Counted from the stretch's first letter, positions 36,507 to 54,025 are shown. The stretch is 64,000 nucleotides of DNA from Massilia litorea (GCF_015101885.1 NZ_CP062941.1:1612001-1676000); one strand, 5' to 3'. Notes: generated by a model from the letters alone, not told the origin. Translations and numbers: made by a program.

Positions 36507-37201
36507 TGGCTAAGATTTCCAAGCGCGTCAAAGAAATGAAAGCGAAAGTCGACCGTAACAAGGTCTACGCCTTCGACAACGCAGTGTCGCTGGTCAAGGA
36601 ATTCGCCACCGCCAAGTTCAACGAGTCGATCGACGTGTCGATCCAGCTGGGCGTGGATCCGAAGAAGTCGGACCAGGTCGTTCGTGGTTCGGTGGTCCTG
36701 CCAGCAGGCACCGGCAAGACCGTGCGCGTCGCTGTCTTCGCTTCGGGCGACAAGGCTGAGGCTGCACGTGCAGCCGGCGCCGACATCGTCGGTATGGAAG
36801 ACCTGGCCGAGCGCGTCAAAGCCGGCGACATGCCTTTCGACATCGTCATCGCTTCGCCTGACACCATGCGTATCGTCGGTACCCTGGGCCAGATCCTGGG
36901 TCCACGCGGCCTGATGCCTAACCCGAAGGTCGGCACCGTCACCCCTGACGTCGCCACCGCGGTCAAGAACGCCAAAGCCGGTCAGGTCCAGTACCGTACC
37001 GACAAGGCAGGTATCATCCACGCCACGATCGGCCGCAAGTCGTTCGCTGACGCCGACCTGCAAGCCAACCTGGCTGCACTGATCGACGCACTGAACAAGG
37101 CCAAGCCGGCCACCTCGAAGGGCGTGTACCTGCGCAAGGTCGCGATCTCGTCGACGATGGGCGCAGGCGTCCGTGTCGACCACGCTTCGCTGGCTGCTTA
37201 A
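36506..37201 (+). CDS. rplA: 50S ribosomal protein L1
   Basis: L1 (231 aa) binds the stalk of 23S rRNA near the E site and, in known systems, represses the L11-L1 operon by binding its own mRNA. Motifs include [19 protein letters not shown] and [16 protein letters not shown], both diagnostic. The length matches E. coli L1 (234). It is translationally coupled to rplK. Confidence 0.98.
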   Translation: MAKISKRVKEMKAKVDRNKVYAFDNAVSLVKEFATAKFNESIDVSIQLGVDPKKSDQVVRGSVVLPAGTGKTVRVAVFASGDKAEAARAAGADIVGMEDLAERVKAGDMPFDIVIASPDTMRIVGTLGQILGPRGLMPNPKVGTVTPDVATAVKNAKAGQVQYRTDKAGIIHATIGRKSFADADLQANLAALIDALNKAKPATSKGVYLRKVAISSTMGAGVRVDHASLAA

Positions 37202-37475
37202 GTTTTATAAAGAATCAAGTCCCCGCAAAACATCAGCGGGGCGCATCTTTGGGCTGTTGCAGCAGACATGCTGCGGCAGGCAATCAAAGACCGTTGGGCC
37301 GGGCGCAGTGGTTGGGCAACTGGTTAATACATCACCCAACGCAGATGGTGTACCCGAACAAGTTTTGTAGTCCATGCTGCGTGAATTCATCCGCGTTAGT
37401 TTGACTTCTTAACTTCGGACGCCGTGTTCGAACCGATGCAAACGCTTTTGTTTGCATTAATTAAGGAGATTGACC
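37202..37475 (+). promoter_or_regulatory. rplJL leader (L10/L12-binding RNA) region
   Basis: This 274-bp gap before rplJ is non-coding and highly structured. It holds a CCCCGC/GCGGGG hairpin near 37219-37238, a central stretch (AAGACCGTTGGGCC, then CACCCAACGCAGATGG) like the L10 leader kink-turn region, and an ATGCAAAC/GTTTGCAT hairpin just before the AAGGAG ribosome site. In known bacteria L10(L12)4 binds here to repress translation. A promoter inside it is also likely, but I cannot place one surely. Confidence 0.6.
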
Positions 37476-38006
37476 GTGGGTCTTAATCTGAATGACAAAA
37501 AGGCCGTCGTCGAAGAAGTGAGCGCGAAAGTAGCATCCGCGCAAACGATCGTCGTGGCCGAGTACCGTGGCATCCAGGTTAGTCACTTGACGAAACTCCG
37601 TGCAACCGCACGTGCCCAGGGTGTGTACCTGCGTGTTCTGAAGAACACGCTGGCGCGCCGCTCTGTCGAAGGCACGCAGTTTGCCCCGCTGGCTGACGCC
37701 ATGACCGGTCCGCTGATCTATTCGATCTCGGACGACGCCGTTGCTGCCGCTAAAGTCATCGCTGACTTTGCGAAAACCAACGACAAGCTGGTCGTGAAAG
37801 CCGGTAACTACGCAGGTAAGCAGCTCGACGTAGCTGGTGTTACCGCGTTGGCAAGCATTCCGTCGCGTGAAGTCCTCATCTCGCAGCTGTTGGGCGTGAT
37901 GCTGGCTCCGGTGTCGGGCTTTGCACGTGGCTTGGCTGCCCTGGCAGCGAAAAAAGGCGAAGGTTCGGAAGCTGCTCCTGCAGCCGAAGAAACCGCTGCA
38001 GCGTAA
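37476..38006 (+). CDS. rplJ: 50S ribosomal protein L10
   Basis: L10 (176 aa) is the base of the L7/L12 stalk. The N-terminal domain ([30 protein letters not shown]) binds 23S rRNA, and the C-terminal helix (about 140-165) holds L12 dimers. I chose the GTG at 37476, which lies 7 bases after AAGGAG; a TTG two codons earlier is only one base from that site. The Ala/Glu-rich tail is typical of betaproteobacterial L10. Confidence 0.97.
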   Translation: MGLNLNDKKAVVEEVSAKVASAQTIVVAEYRGIQVSHLTKLRATARAQGVYLRVLKNTLARRSVEGTQFAPLADAMTGPLIYSISDDAVAAAKVIADFAKTNDKLVVKAGNYAGKQLDVAGVTALASIPSREVLISQLLGVMLAPVSGFARGLAALAAKKGEGSEAAPAAEETAAA

Positions 38007-38069
38007 GCGCAGCCCTTTTTCTCAAGTAACTGATCTGTACTACAAACACACACAAATCTGGAGTTTCAA

Positions 38070-38444
38070 ATGGCAATTAGCAAAGACGATATCCTGAACG
38101 CAGTGAGCGAAATGTCCGTCATGGACCTGAACGAACTGGTCAAGGCATTCGAAGAGAAGTTCGGCGTGTCGGCAGCTGCAATGGCAGCACCGGCAGCTGG
38201 CGGCGGCGCTGCTGCTGCTGCTGTCGAAGAGCAGACCGAGTTCAACGTTGTTCTGACCGAAGTCGGCGCGAACAAGGTCGGCGTCATCAAAGCCGTCCGT
38301 GAAATCACCGGCCTGGGCCTGAAGGAAGCCAAAGACGTCGTCGACGGCGCTCCGAAGACCGTGAAAGAAGCCCTGCCGAAAGCTGACGCTGAAGCCGCCA
38401 AGAAAAAGCTGGAAGATGCTGGCGCCAAGGCCGAACTGAAGTAA
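38070..38444 (+). CDS. rplL: 50S ribosomal protein L7/L12
   Basis: L7/L12 (124 aa) forms the mobile stalk that recruits translation factors. An N-terminal dimerisation domain ([19 protein letters not shown]) is followed by an Ala/Gly hinge (about 38-52). The C-terminal globular domain has [20 protein letters not shown] and ends [15 protein letters not shown]. It lies 63 bp after rplJ. Confidence 0.98.
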   Translation: MAISKDDILNAVSEMSVMDLNELVKAFEEKFGVSAAAMAAPAAGGGAAAAAVEEQTEFNVVLTEVGANKVGVIKAVREITGLGLKEAKDVVDGAPKTVKEALPKADAEAAKKKLEDAGAKAELK

Positions 38445-38472
38445 TCAAAAGCAATGGGCATCGCAAGGTGCC

Positions 38473-38535
38473 CAAAGCCGGAGTCAAAGCTTGCAAGCCC
38501 CGCCGGAAGGCGGTGCTGCGGCTTTGGCTCTTTTG
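38473..38535 (+). other. Structured rplL-rpoB spacer (attenuator / processing site)
   Basis: CAAAGCCG (38473-38480) pairs with CGGCTTTG (38519-38526). Inside are a GCTTGCAAGC palindrome and a CCGCC-GGAA-GGCGG hairpin. CTCTTTTG follows. In E. coli the same gap holds a partial terminator and an RNase III site that lower rpoBC expression relative to ribosomal proteins. The rest of the 274-bp gap shows no gene. Confidence 0.6.
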
Positions 38536-38718
38536 TCGTCCCTGCGGCAAACGTAATACCCGGCAGTACGCGGTACGCAACACCGAACAAATCGTAGCAC
38601 AGCAGTCGCTTGTCCTTTTCATCTGACGGAACAGCAAGAGAATTGAGGCCTTGTATGTGGTCGCTCCACCACTGGCAATCTCTGAATTCTCATCCTTTCT
38701 GTCACTCACGGAGTGTCC

Positions 38719-42828
<4,110 letters not shown>

Positions 42829-42937
42829 GAAGGTAAGGGGAGGGGAGCCTTTCCTTCCCCGCATTACCCGATTGGTTTGGGACGCTTTAATTTAAAAGCG
42901 GCCCGAAATAGAAATTTAGTCACCTCTGGAGTGATAC

Positions 42938-47188
<4,251 letters not shown>

Positions 47189-47207
47189 TCGGTAGTTGGC
47201 TGACAAG

Positions 47208-47234
47208 ACGGCACCTTCGGGTGCCGTTTTTTTT
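47208..47234 (+). terminator. Terminator of the rpoBC operon
   Basis: ACGGCACC, TTCG, GGTGCCGT and a run of T (about eight) lie 20 bp after the rpoC stop. Confidence 0.95.
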
Positions 47235-47348
47235 CGTCCATCGTCAGGCCGGTAAAGCGCTACCCGCAGTGGATGGCCTTCCGTCCAGATGCACGCTACA
47301 CTGCAAAGATAGTTGCCTGATGTGCATTTAACGACCAGCCGATCCGCG

Positions 47349-47852
47349 ATGACTCTCCCCAGTACAATCCGTCCCGCCACTTCCGCCGATGCCGAGCGCA
47401 TCTGCACCATCTACAACCACTACATCGCCACCACGACGATTTCCTTCGAAGAAGAACCGGTAGAACCCGCCCAGATGGCCCAGCGTATCGCGGACGTCGC
47501 CTCTGCGAACCTGCCCTGGCTCGTCATGGAGGAAGGAGAGAAACTGATCGGCTACGCTTATGCCACCAAGTGGCGCGTCCGCGCCGCCTATCGTTTTGCC
47601 GTCGAAAGCTCGGTGTATCTCGACCCGGACCACGCCGGGAAGGGCGCCGGCACGCTGCTGTACCAGGCCCTGCTGGCCGAGCTGCGCCAACGCGAACTGC
47701 ACCTCGTCATCGGCGGCATCGCCCAGCCGAACGAAGCGAGCGTGCGCCTGCACGAGCGGCTGGGTTTTACGAAGGTTGCGCACTTCAGCGAAGTGGGACT
47801 GAAATTCGGGCGCTGGGTCGATGTCGGCTACTGGCAGCTGAAACTCAACTGA
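47349..47852 (+). CDS. GNAT acetyltransferase, phosphinothricin N-acetyltransferase (PAT)-like
   Basis: This 167-aa protein has the PAT-group opening IRPATSADAERICTIYNHYI followed by TTISFEEEP. The acetyl-CoA loop is LDPDHAGKGAGTLLYQALL (about residues 86-105) and the end is LHERLGFTKVAHFSEVGLKF, both typical of PAT/YncA-like enzymes. Most such chromosomal genes acetylate methionine sulfone/sulfoximine or related amino acids and are not true herbicide resistance genes. It shares a 14-bp gap with the next gene, so both may be one unit. Confidence 0.88.
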   Translation: MTLPSTIRPATSADAERICTIYNHYIATTTISFEEEPVEPAQMAQRIADVASANLPWLVMEEGEKLIGYAYATKWRVRAAYRFAVESSVYLDPDHAGKGAGTLLYQALLAELRQRELHLVIGGIAQPNEASVRLHERLGFTKVAHFSEVGLKFGRWVDVGYWQLKLN

Positions 47853-47866
47853 TCCACCAAGGACCC

Positions 47867-48433
47867 ATGAACAAACCCTGCCTCATCATCATCGACATGC
47901 AAAAGGGCATGGCCGATCAGGCCGCGGGCCGCCGCAACAACCCGCAGGCGGAAGACAACATCGCCCGGCTATTGCAGGCCTGGCGCAAGGCCGGAGCGCC
48001 GGTCGTCCACGTGCGCCACATCTCGCGCTCGTCGACTTCCCTGTTCGCGCCCGGCCAATCCGGCGCCGAGTTCCAGGAAGCGTTGACACCACTGGCGCAT
48101 GAACACGTGGTCGAGAAGAACGTCCCGGACGCTTTTATCAACAGCGCGCTCGAGCGCTGGCTGCGCGTGCGCGGGCTGAACGAGCTCGTGCTGGCCGGCG
48201 TCAGCACGAATAACTCCGTGGAAGCGAGCGCCCGCACGGCCGGCAACCTGGGTTTCAACACCATCGTCGTCTCCGACGCCACCTTCGCCTTCGCGCTGCG
48301 CGATTACGCGGGCGTGCAGCGCAGCCCGGATGAGGTGCACGCGATGGCGCTCGCCAACCTGATGAGCGACTACGCGACGATCAGGGACACCGACAGTGTG
48401 CTCGACGAACTCGCGAGGGCGCTGCACCAGTAA
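47867..48433 (+). CDS. Isochorismatase-fold hydrolase-like protein lacking the catalytic Cys
   Basis: The fold of 188 aa is that of cysteine hydrolases (nicotinamidase/isochorismatase): LIIIDMQKGM gives the Asp (about residue 10), HEHVVEKNVPDAF gives the Lys (about 83), and the nucleophile loop is LAGVSTNNSVEASART. At the position where nicotinamidases carry Cys there is Ser (TNNS). The cis-peptide Gly-Val-Ser-Thr motif before it is kept. Isochorismatases proper also lack Cys, so loss of amidase chemistry does not mean loss of all activity. ATG 47867 follows AAGGA; a much longer frame upstream overlaps the GNAT gene and is rejected. The function is unknown. Confidence 0.82.
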   Translation: MNKPCLIIIDMQKGMADQAAGRRNNPQAEDNIARLLQAWRKAGAPVVHVRHISRSSTSLFAPGQSGAEFQEALTPLAHEHVVEKNVPDAFINSALERWLRVRGLNELVLAGVSTNNSVEASARTAGNLGFNTIVVSDATFAFALRDYAGVQRSPDEVHAMALANLMSDYATIRDTDSVLDELARALHQ

Positions 48434-48499
48434 ACCTCGCGCCGCGCGTGGGCGCCCCGTCCTACACTGCTCCTGCCGACGCGACGAAGGAGGGCGGCA

Positions 48500-49192
48500 A
48501 TGAAGGACCGAGGCCATCTCAGCACGACTTATACAACGCGCAACGCCCACCCGCCGCCGTTCGAACCCGGCCTGCAAAAGCTTGGACTGGGCAGCCGGCG
48601 CGACAGTTATATCTATGTGCCGCCGCATTACCGCCCCGAGCTGCCGCTGCCCCTGGTGCTGCTGCTGCACGGCGCCGGCGGCCATGCCCACGACGGTTTG
48701 CGCATCCTGCTGCACCTGGCCGACAAAGCCAATTTGATCCTGGTGGCGCCGGCCTCGCACGCCTCCACCTGGGACATCATCGCCCGCCGCGCCTACGGAG
48801 CCGACCTCGCCCTGGCCGACCGCTCGCTCGACTATGTGTTCAAGCACTATGCGATCGACCCGGCGCATATCGGCATCGGCGGCTTTTCGGACGGCGCCTC
48901 GTATGCGCTGACGCTGGGGCTGGCCAATGGCGACTTGTTCACCCATGTGCTGGCGTTCTCGCCCGGCTTCATCGGCCCCATCGACGAGCGGGGCCGGCCG
49001 CAGATTTTCGTGTCCCACGGCGCCGGCGACACCGTGCTGCCGATCGACCCCTGCGGGCGCCGGATCGCGCAGCAGTTGCAGGCTGCGGGGTATGGCTTGA
49101 CCTACCGCGAGTTCGAAGGCGGCCACGTGATTCCGCCGGAGGTGGCGCTGGAAGCGGTCGCCTGGTTCACCGGAGTGCGTCCCGATCGCTGA
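48500..49192 (+). CDS. Alpha/beta hydrolase (PHB depolymerase/LpqC-like esterase)
   Basis: The protein (230 aa) has an alpha/beta hydrolase fold: oxyanion region LVLLLHGAGGHAHDG, nucleophile elbow GIGGFSDGASYAL (Ser about residue 132), Asp in HGAGDTVLPID and His in FEGGHVIPPE near the end. The Gly-Phe-Ser-Asp-Gly elbow and the HGAGD element place it with small carboxylesterases and PHB-depolymerase-like proteins. No signal peptide is seen. A strong AAGGAGGG ribosome site precedes ATG 48500. The substrate is not evident. Confidence 0.87.
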   Translation: MKDRGHLSTTYTTRNAHPPPFEPGLQKLGLGSRRDSYIYVPPHYRPELPLPLVLLLHGAGGHAHDGLRILLHLADKANLILVAPASHASTWDIIARRAYGADLALADRSLDYVFKHYAIDPAHIGIGGFSDGASYALTLGLANGDLFTHVLAFSPGFIGPIDERGRPQIFVSHGAGDTVLPIDPCGRRIAQQLQAAGYGLTYREFEGGHVIPPEVALEAVAWFTGVRPDR

Positions 49193-49291
49193 GCCGGTGC
49201 CGTGAGCCGGACTCCCTCATCGGTTCGAATGCACTACACTGATCCGGTTGGCCCGTTTCGTTCAATAACCGGATGACTGAAAGGGAGTGAC

Positions 49292-49819
49292 ATGAAAGCT
49301 CAATGGATCTGCGCATTGGTACTCTGCTCGAGCTACGCGGCGGCGGCCGTGCATGCGGCCGAGATGCGCGCGACGATGAATGCGGTGTCGGAGGTCGGCG
49401 TCGGCAAGTCGAGCGGCACCGTGACGATCAGCGAATCGAAATTCGGCCTGGTGTTCACGCCGGCCCTGACCGGCCTGCCGCCGGGTATTCACGGCTTCCA
49501 CGTGCACGAGAACGGCAGCTGCGCCACCAACCAGAAGGATGGCAAGCCGGTGCCGGCAGGAGCGGCGGGCGCGCACCTGGACACGACGGGCAGCAAGAAG
49601 CATGGCCTGCCATGGGGAGATGGACACATCGGCGATCTGCCGGCCCTGTATGTCGAAAGCTCGGGGGCGGCGAACAATCCGGTGCTGGCGCCGCGCTTGA
49701 AACTCGCGGATGTGCGCGGCAAGGCGCTGATGGTGCACGCGGGTGGGGATAATCATGCGGATCATCCCGCGCCGCTCGGCGGGGGCGGGGCGCGGATTGT
49801 GTGCGGAATTATCGAGTGA
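49292..49819 (+). CDS. sodC: Periplasmic Cu,Zn superoxide dismutase
   Basis: SodC (175 aa) has a signal peptide ([22 protein letters not shown]) and all metal ligands: the copper His pair in [10 protein letters not shown], the shared and zinc His in [13 protein letters not shown] and [10 protein letters not shown] with its Asp, and the last His in MVHAGGDN. The Cys in NGSC and RIVCG form the conserved disulfide. It removes superoxide in the periplasm. AAGGGAG precedes the ATG. Confidence 0.95.
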   Translation: MKAQWICALVLCSSYAAAAVHAAEMRATMNAVSEVGVGKSSGTVTISESKFGLVFTPALTGLPPGIHGFHVHENGSCATNQKDGKPVPAGAAGAHLDTTGSKKHGLPWGDGHIGDLPALYVESSGAANNPVLAPRLKLADVRGKALMVHAGGDNHADHPAPLGGGGARIVCGIIE

Positions 49820-49848
49820 GATAAGTAATCCGCGCGGCGCAAACAACA

Positions 49849-49878
49849 ACGCCCGGTCAGCGATGACCGGGCGTTTTT
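49849..49878. terminator. Terminator between sodC and the convergent M28 gene
   Basis: ACGCCCGGTCA, GCGA and TGACCGGGCGT form a perfect 11-bp stem followed by TTTTAA on the plus strand. Read from the other strand the tail is AACAACAAC on the left, so it is strongest for sodC. Confidence 0.9.
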
Positions 49879-49895
49879 AATTCAAACGAGCGGAA

Positions 49896-51533
49896 TTACT
49901 TCGCCGCCGCGCGCACCCTGCCGAAGGCGTCGCCCGCTTTCCAGGCCGGCATCTTCGGCGAGTCGGCCACCATGCGGCCCAGGTTCAGCGTGAACTGCGC
50001 CTGCTGCACCATGCCGCTTAAATCCCAGCTCGGATCGTATTCGTCGTTGACCTGGTGGTAGCGAGCCCGATAGGCCTTGGCCTTGGCGTTGTTGGCCTCG
50101 ACATCCTTGACCCAGGCGCTGCCGCCGCCCACCGAGAAGGCCGGGATGCCGGCTTTGGCAAAACTGAAATGGTCGCTGCGGAAGTAGCCGCCGGCCAGGT
50201 CCGGCTTGGCCGGCGCCACCGTCAGGCCCATCGCTTTTGCGGTCGCTGCCGCCATCGCGCCCAGCTCGGTGCGCTCGCTGCCGGAGACGCCGATGTCCTT
50301 GGCCGCTCCGACGAAATTCAGGCTGTCCAGGTTCAGGTTGGCGGCGGTTTTTTCGGCCGGCCACAGCGGACGGGCGGCGTAGGCCGCGCTGCCCAGCAGG
50401 CCTTGTTCTTCGGCCGCGACCCACAGGAACATCTGCGAGCGCTTGCCGGGATGGCGCGCCGCTTCCTGCGCCATCGCCAGCAGGCCGGCCGTGCCCGAGG
50501 CATTGTCGACGGCGCCGTTGAAAATCGTGTCGCCCTCGGTTCCCTGCTTGCCCATGTGGTCCCAGTGGGCGCTGTAGATGACGACTTCGTCCTTCAGCTT
50601 CGGGTCGGTGCCCGGCACAATACCGGCCACGTTGTATTCGTTCAGCGTACGCACCGCGGCGCGGGTCTCGCCTTTTACGCGCGCGTTCAGGGACACCGGT
50701 TTGAACGATTTGTCTTCAGCGGCGGCGCGCAGTTTGTCGAGGTCCTGGCCGGCAGCTGCAAATAATTTACGGGCGGCGGCGTCGGTCATCCAGCCCTGCA
50801 TGCCGGTGCCGAGGTCGGCGTCGGCAAGTTGAAAGCGCTCGGCGGCGGCCCAGCTGTTCTGCACCACGCTCCAGCCGTAGGAGGCCGATGCATCCGTGTG
50901 GATCAGCAGGACGCCGGCCGCGCCCTGGCGCGCCGCCTCCTGCAGTTTATACGTCCAGCGGCCGTAATAAGTCAGGCCGGCGCCGTTGAAACGCTTCGGT
51001 TCCGCTGCGGTGGGTGCCGGATCGTTGACCATCATGACCAGGACCTTGCCCTTCGCGTCCAGGCCTTTATAGTCGTCCCAGCCTTCTTCCGGGGCCGTGA
51101 TGCCGTAGCCGACGAAGACCAGTTCCGCGTCCATGCTGTGCTCCGCTTTCGCGTCGCCCGGCGCCCAGACCCAGTCCGCGCCGAAGCTCATCGGCAGCGC
51201 CTGGCCACCGGCAACGATCGCCACATTGCTTTGCTGCGGCAGCGGACGCACGCCTGCAATCTTGACCTCCTGGCGGTAGCTGCTGCCGTTGGCCGGCTTC
51301 AGGCCGGCGGCCATCGCTTGCGATTCCAGGTAAGTCACGGTCAATTCCCCGCCGCGCTGGCCGGTGCCGCGGCCCTCCAGGGCGTCGGACGCCAGGAAGG
51401 ACAGGTGGCCGCGCAAGGGCGCTTCTTTTACCACGGCGGCTTGTGCGCTGGCGGGGGCGGCGTGGACGGGATAGGCGACTGCCAGGCTGCTGGCGAGGGC
51501 GGTGAGGGCGACGGCGGAGACGATCTTGTACAT
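49896..51533 (-). CDS. M28 family zinc aminopeptidase, secreted
   Basis: The protein (545 aa) has a signal peptide (MYKIVSAVALTALASSLAVA, cleavage near VHA) and an inserted PA (protease-associated) domain around residues 130-260. The M28 core has all zinc ligands: His and Asp in AHWDHMG (about 322), bridging Asp in GAVDNASG, Glu-Glu in VAAEEQGLLG, Asp in LNLDSLN and His in RSDHFSF. Start 51533 is the only one giving the signal peptide; a frame reaching further upstream crosses the next gene. It releases N-terminal residues from peptides outside the inner membrane. It is on the same strand as the M28-like gene upstream (80-bp gap). Confidence 0.93.
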   Translation of the reverse strand: MYKIVSAVALTALASSLAVAYPVHAAPASAQAAVVKEAPLRGHLSFLASDALEGRGTGQRGGELTVTYLESQAMAAGLKPANGSSYRQEVKIAGVRPLPQQSNVAIVAGGQALPMSFGADWVWAPGDAKAEHSMDAELVFVGYGITAPEEGWDDYKGLDAKGKVLVMMVNDPAPTAAEPKRFNGAGLTYYGRWTYKLQEAARQGAAGVLLIHTDASASYGWSVVQNSWAAAERFQLADADLGTGMQGWMTDAAARKLFAAAGQDLDKLRAAAEDKSFKPVSLNARVKGETRAAVRTLNEYNVAGIVPGTDPKLKDEVVIYSAHWDHMGKQGTEGDTIFNGAVDNASGTAGLLAMAQEAARHPGKRSQMFLWVAAEEQGLLGSAAYAARPLWPAEKTAANLNLDSLNFVGAAKDIGVSGSERTELGAMAAATAKAMGLTVAPAKPDLAGGYFRSDHFSFAKAGIPAFSVGGGSAWVKDVEANNAKAKAYRARYHQVNDEYDPSWDLSGMVQQAQFTLNLGRMVADSPKMPAWKAGDAFGRVRAAAK

Positions 51534-51613
51534 GGAATCCTGCTGCGGTGGTTGATGGGCGCGCACGGTCGGTGCGCGCTGTATTGTAGTGCAAGCGTGT
51601 AGTCCAGGCGGCC

Positions 51614-53920
51614 TCAGTAAAACCACAGCGTATCGGCCGCGATCGATTGCCCGCTCAGTGGCACCAGCGGCGTGGCCGCCGGTCGTGGCGGCAGCAGCCG
51701 TTCCGGCAACCCGGGCAGCACTTCCTCGATGCGCACCGCAAAAATCGGATCGGACAGCACCTCGATCCGGAAGTGCAGCAGGGTGTCCTCCATCCCGTAC
51801 AGCACCATCGTCAGCGTCTTCGCTTCCTTGTCGAGCAGGGGGCGTCCGTTGACCGTCACCCGCGTCGGCCGCGCACCGGTCACCATCAAGCGCACCTGCG
51901 GTGCGCGGTTCTGCGATACCAGCGTGAAGTCGGCGTGGCGCTGCGGCGCCTTGCCGTTGCGCAGAATCCGCACGAAGGGGAACTGCAAACCGTCGCGCGG
52001 CGCCCAGGCATACCACTGGCGCGGACTGTCCCAGCCGAAGACGTTGACGAATGTGTAGGGTTCCTTCAGGTTGGCGAACAGCTGCCGCTCCCACGGGTCG
52101 AGTTCCCCCGCCGGATGCAGCCAGTAGGCGTCCCAGCTCGGCATGTCCTTGTAATAGACCAGTGCATTCGCCCGCAGCGGCGCCGGCTCCTCGATTTCAT
52201 CTGCGCTGCCGGCCAGCGCCAGGCCGCCGAGGCCGCAGAGCAGCAGGGTGCGCGCCAGGTAGCGCCGCGCGCCGGACAGCAGCAGGGTCGACACGCCCAG
52301 CACCAGGGCCAGCATCGCGACCGGCACGTTCATGCGCTGCGGCGAGAGCACCAGGTAACTCTCGCGCAGCACCGGCAGCACCAGCACCACGGCCGGCAGC
52401 ACGCCGCCGACCAGCACGGCCAGCCGCGCAACCCCCGGCCATGCCGCGACCCGGCGCGAATGCAGGGCGATGAACGAGGCCAGCGCCGCCAGCACCGGCC
52501 ACAGGACCAGGTAGCTGGCGCCGGGCGCCAGCCAGCTCGCCAGCACCAGCACCAGCACGAGGCAGGCGAGGCCGGCCAGCATCGCCGCCGCCGTACCGGT
52601 CAGCCGCGCCAGTTGCCGCTGGGCGGCGATGAACACGGCGGCGCACAGCGCGCACACGGCAGCCAGATACAGCAGGGCATGGCGCGCAGGTTCGGGTGTA
52701 GCCGGATGCCAGGCGCGGTGCAGTTCCGGCACCTGCATCCACAACTGCCAGGCGCCGATGCCGAGCGCCACCGCGAGCGAGGGGACAATGAAAAAGGCCT
52801 GCAGCAGGGCCGGATAGCGCACGCCGGAGCGTTGCATCGCGATGCAGACCGCGCCCACCAGCAGCAGGCAGGTCAGGCGAGTCAAGGGCCAGACCAGCGC
52901 CCCGCTGTAATGCACGGTGCCGACGCCCGGCAGCGGGAAAACTACCTGGCCTGTCGCGGGCTGCGGATCGATGCGCCCGTGTCCATACTCGCGCGCCAGG
53001 CGCAGCATCGTTTCTCCCATCTGCTGCAGGGTTGCGCGTTCGTAGCGCTGCGGCGTGTCGAGGGCGCCGTCGCCGCCGAACGGACGGCCCGTATGCGCAA
53101 ACTGCAGCACCGGTACCCCCAGCAGGCCAAGTGCGCGGATGCGCAGCGCGCCGGGCGCCAGCTGGTGGACCTCGTGCATCAGGGACGAGCCCTGGACCTC
53201 GGGCGCCGCGCGCAGCCAGCCGTCGATCGCCGCGGTATTTGCGCCCAGGGTGTTATACAGCGCAATCGGCCCGCCGCTGCCGCCGCCATCGAAGCGCAGC
53301 GCCAGCCCGACCTCGCGCGCCCAGGGGTGCTGCTCGGCGAAGGCCTGCATGCCGAGGCTGCCCACGTGCTCGCCGTCGGCAAACAGCACCAATACGTCAT
53401 TTTCGAGCGCGGCGCCGGCACGCAGGGCGCGCAAGGTCTCGACCAGCGCCGCCACGGGCGCCGCGCCGCTGGCGCCGAGACTGGCGGGATCGCTGTCGAT
53501 GTGGGCGACCAGCAGCAGGCTGGGACGGCGCAGGCGGTCGGGCGCGGTGCCGGGCAGGCGCACCAGCACGTTGTGCACGATGCCCATCGTCGTCTCGTAA
53601 TTGGCGTTGTAGTCGACATAGTTTTTTTGCACGAGGGCGCGCTGGACCTGCGGTTCGAGGCCGATGGCGCGCAGGCGTGCGAGCAGATACGCGCGTGCGG
53701 CGTGGTTGGCGCTGCTGGCGATCGGACGCGGTACGCGCGCCAGCTCGTTCAGATCCCCCACCGCGCGTGCCGCCGAAAACTGTGCCGCCGGCGCGTTCAC
53801 GGGAGCGGGTGCCGGCAAGGACGGCTGCGTGGGACCGAGCGCCAGCCAGGCGAGAAAGGCAAGCAGGATGGATGCCGCAGCGAAGCCGGCGGAGGAAGGC
53901 AGGGCTGAATCGGAAAGCAT
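51614..53920 (-). CDS. M28-like membrane protein with degraded metal site
   Basis: The product (768 aa from ATG 53920) has one N-terminal membrane helix (SSAGFAAASILLAFLAWLAL), an M28-like domain (about residues 45-325) and then eight or nine membrane helices (about 350-600) before a C-terminal beta-rich domain, an ERMP1/Fxna-like layout. Only part of the metal site is kept: the His of VAHIDSD is there. The loop that should read Gly-Ala-x-Asp-Asp reads GASGAAP, Glu-Glu is Glu-His (DGEHVGSLG), and the late His before DTP is missing (GGDGALDTP). It may be a pseudo-peptidase. The upstream ATG at 53929 has an AAGG directly against it and is less likely. Confidence 0.8.
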   Translation of the reverse strand: MLSDSALPSSAGFAAASILLAFLAWLALGPTQPSLPAPAPVNAPAAQFSAARAVGDLNELARVPRPIASSANHAARAYLLARLRAIGLEPQVQRALVQKNYVDYNANYETTMGIVHNVLVRLPGTAPDRLRRPSLLLVAHIDSDPASLGASGAAPVAALVETLRALRAGAALENDVLVLFADGEHVGSLGMQAFAEQHPWAREVGLALRFDGGGSGGPIALYNTLGANTAAIDGWLRAAPEVQGSSLMHEVHQLAPGALRIRALGLLGVPVLQFAHTGRPFGGDGALDTPQRYERATLQQMGETMLRLAREYGHGRIDPQPATGQVVFPLPGVGTVHYSGALVWPLTRLTCLLLVGAVCIAMQRSGVRYPALLQAFFIVPSLAVALGIGAWQLWMQVPELHRAWHPATPEPARHALLYLAAVCALCAAVFIAAQRQLARLTGTAAAMLAGLACLVLVLVLASWLAPGASYLVLWPVLAALASFIALHSRRVAAWPGVARLAVLVGGVLPAVVLVLPVLRESYLVLSPQRMNVPVAMLALVLGVSTLLLSGARRYLARTLLLCGLGGLALAGSADEIEEPAPLRANALVYYKDMPSWDAYWLHPAGELDPWERQLFANLKEPYTFVNVFGWDSPRQWYAWAPRDGLQFPFVRILRNGKAPQRHADFTLVSQNRAPQVRLMVTGARPTRVTVNGRPLLDKEAKTLTMVLYGMEDTLLHFRIEVLSDPIFAVRIEEVLPGLPERLLPPRPAATPLVPLSGQSIAADTLWFY

Positions 53921-53973
53921 GGACCGCATCCTTGTGTGATCGAGGGCCGAACAGGGGCCTGCCAGCGCAGGCA

Positions 53974-54005
53974 CAAAAAAACCCGCCAGGCTGAAGGTTG
54001 GCGGG
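53974..54005 (-). terminator. Terminator of the tonB-like gene
   Basis: On the minus strand CCCGCCA, a short loop and TGGCGGG are followed by a run of seven or more T. It lies about 20 bp after the tonB-like stop. Confidence 0.9.
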
Positions 54006-54025
54006 TAAAACGGAAACGATTTACA

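Noticed and set aside
48448..49242. Alternative frame of about 260 codons overlapping the alpha/beta hydrolase
   Set aside because: Pro/Arg-rich composition with no fold motif; the other frame has the full Ser-Asp-His set.
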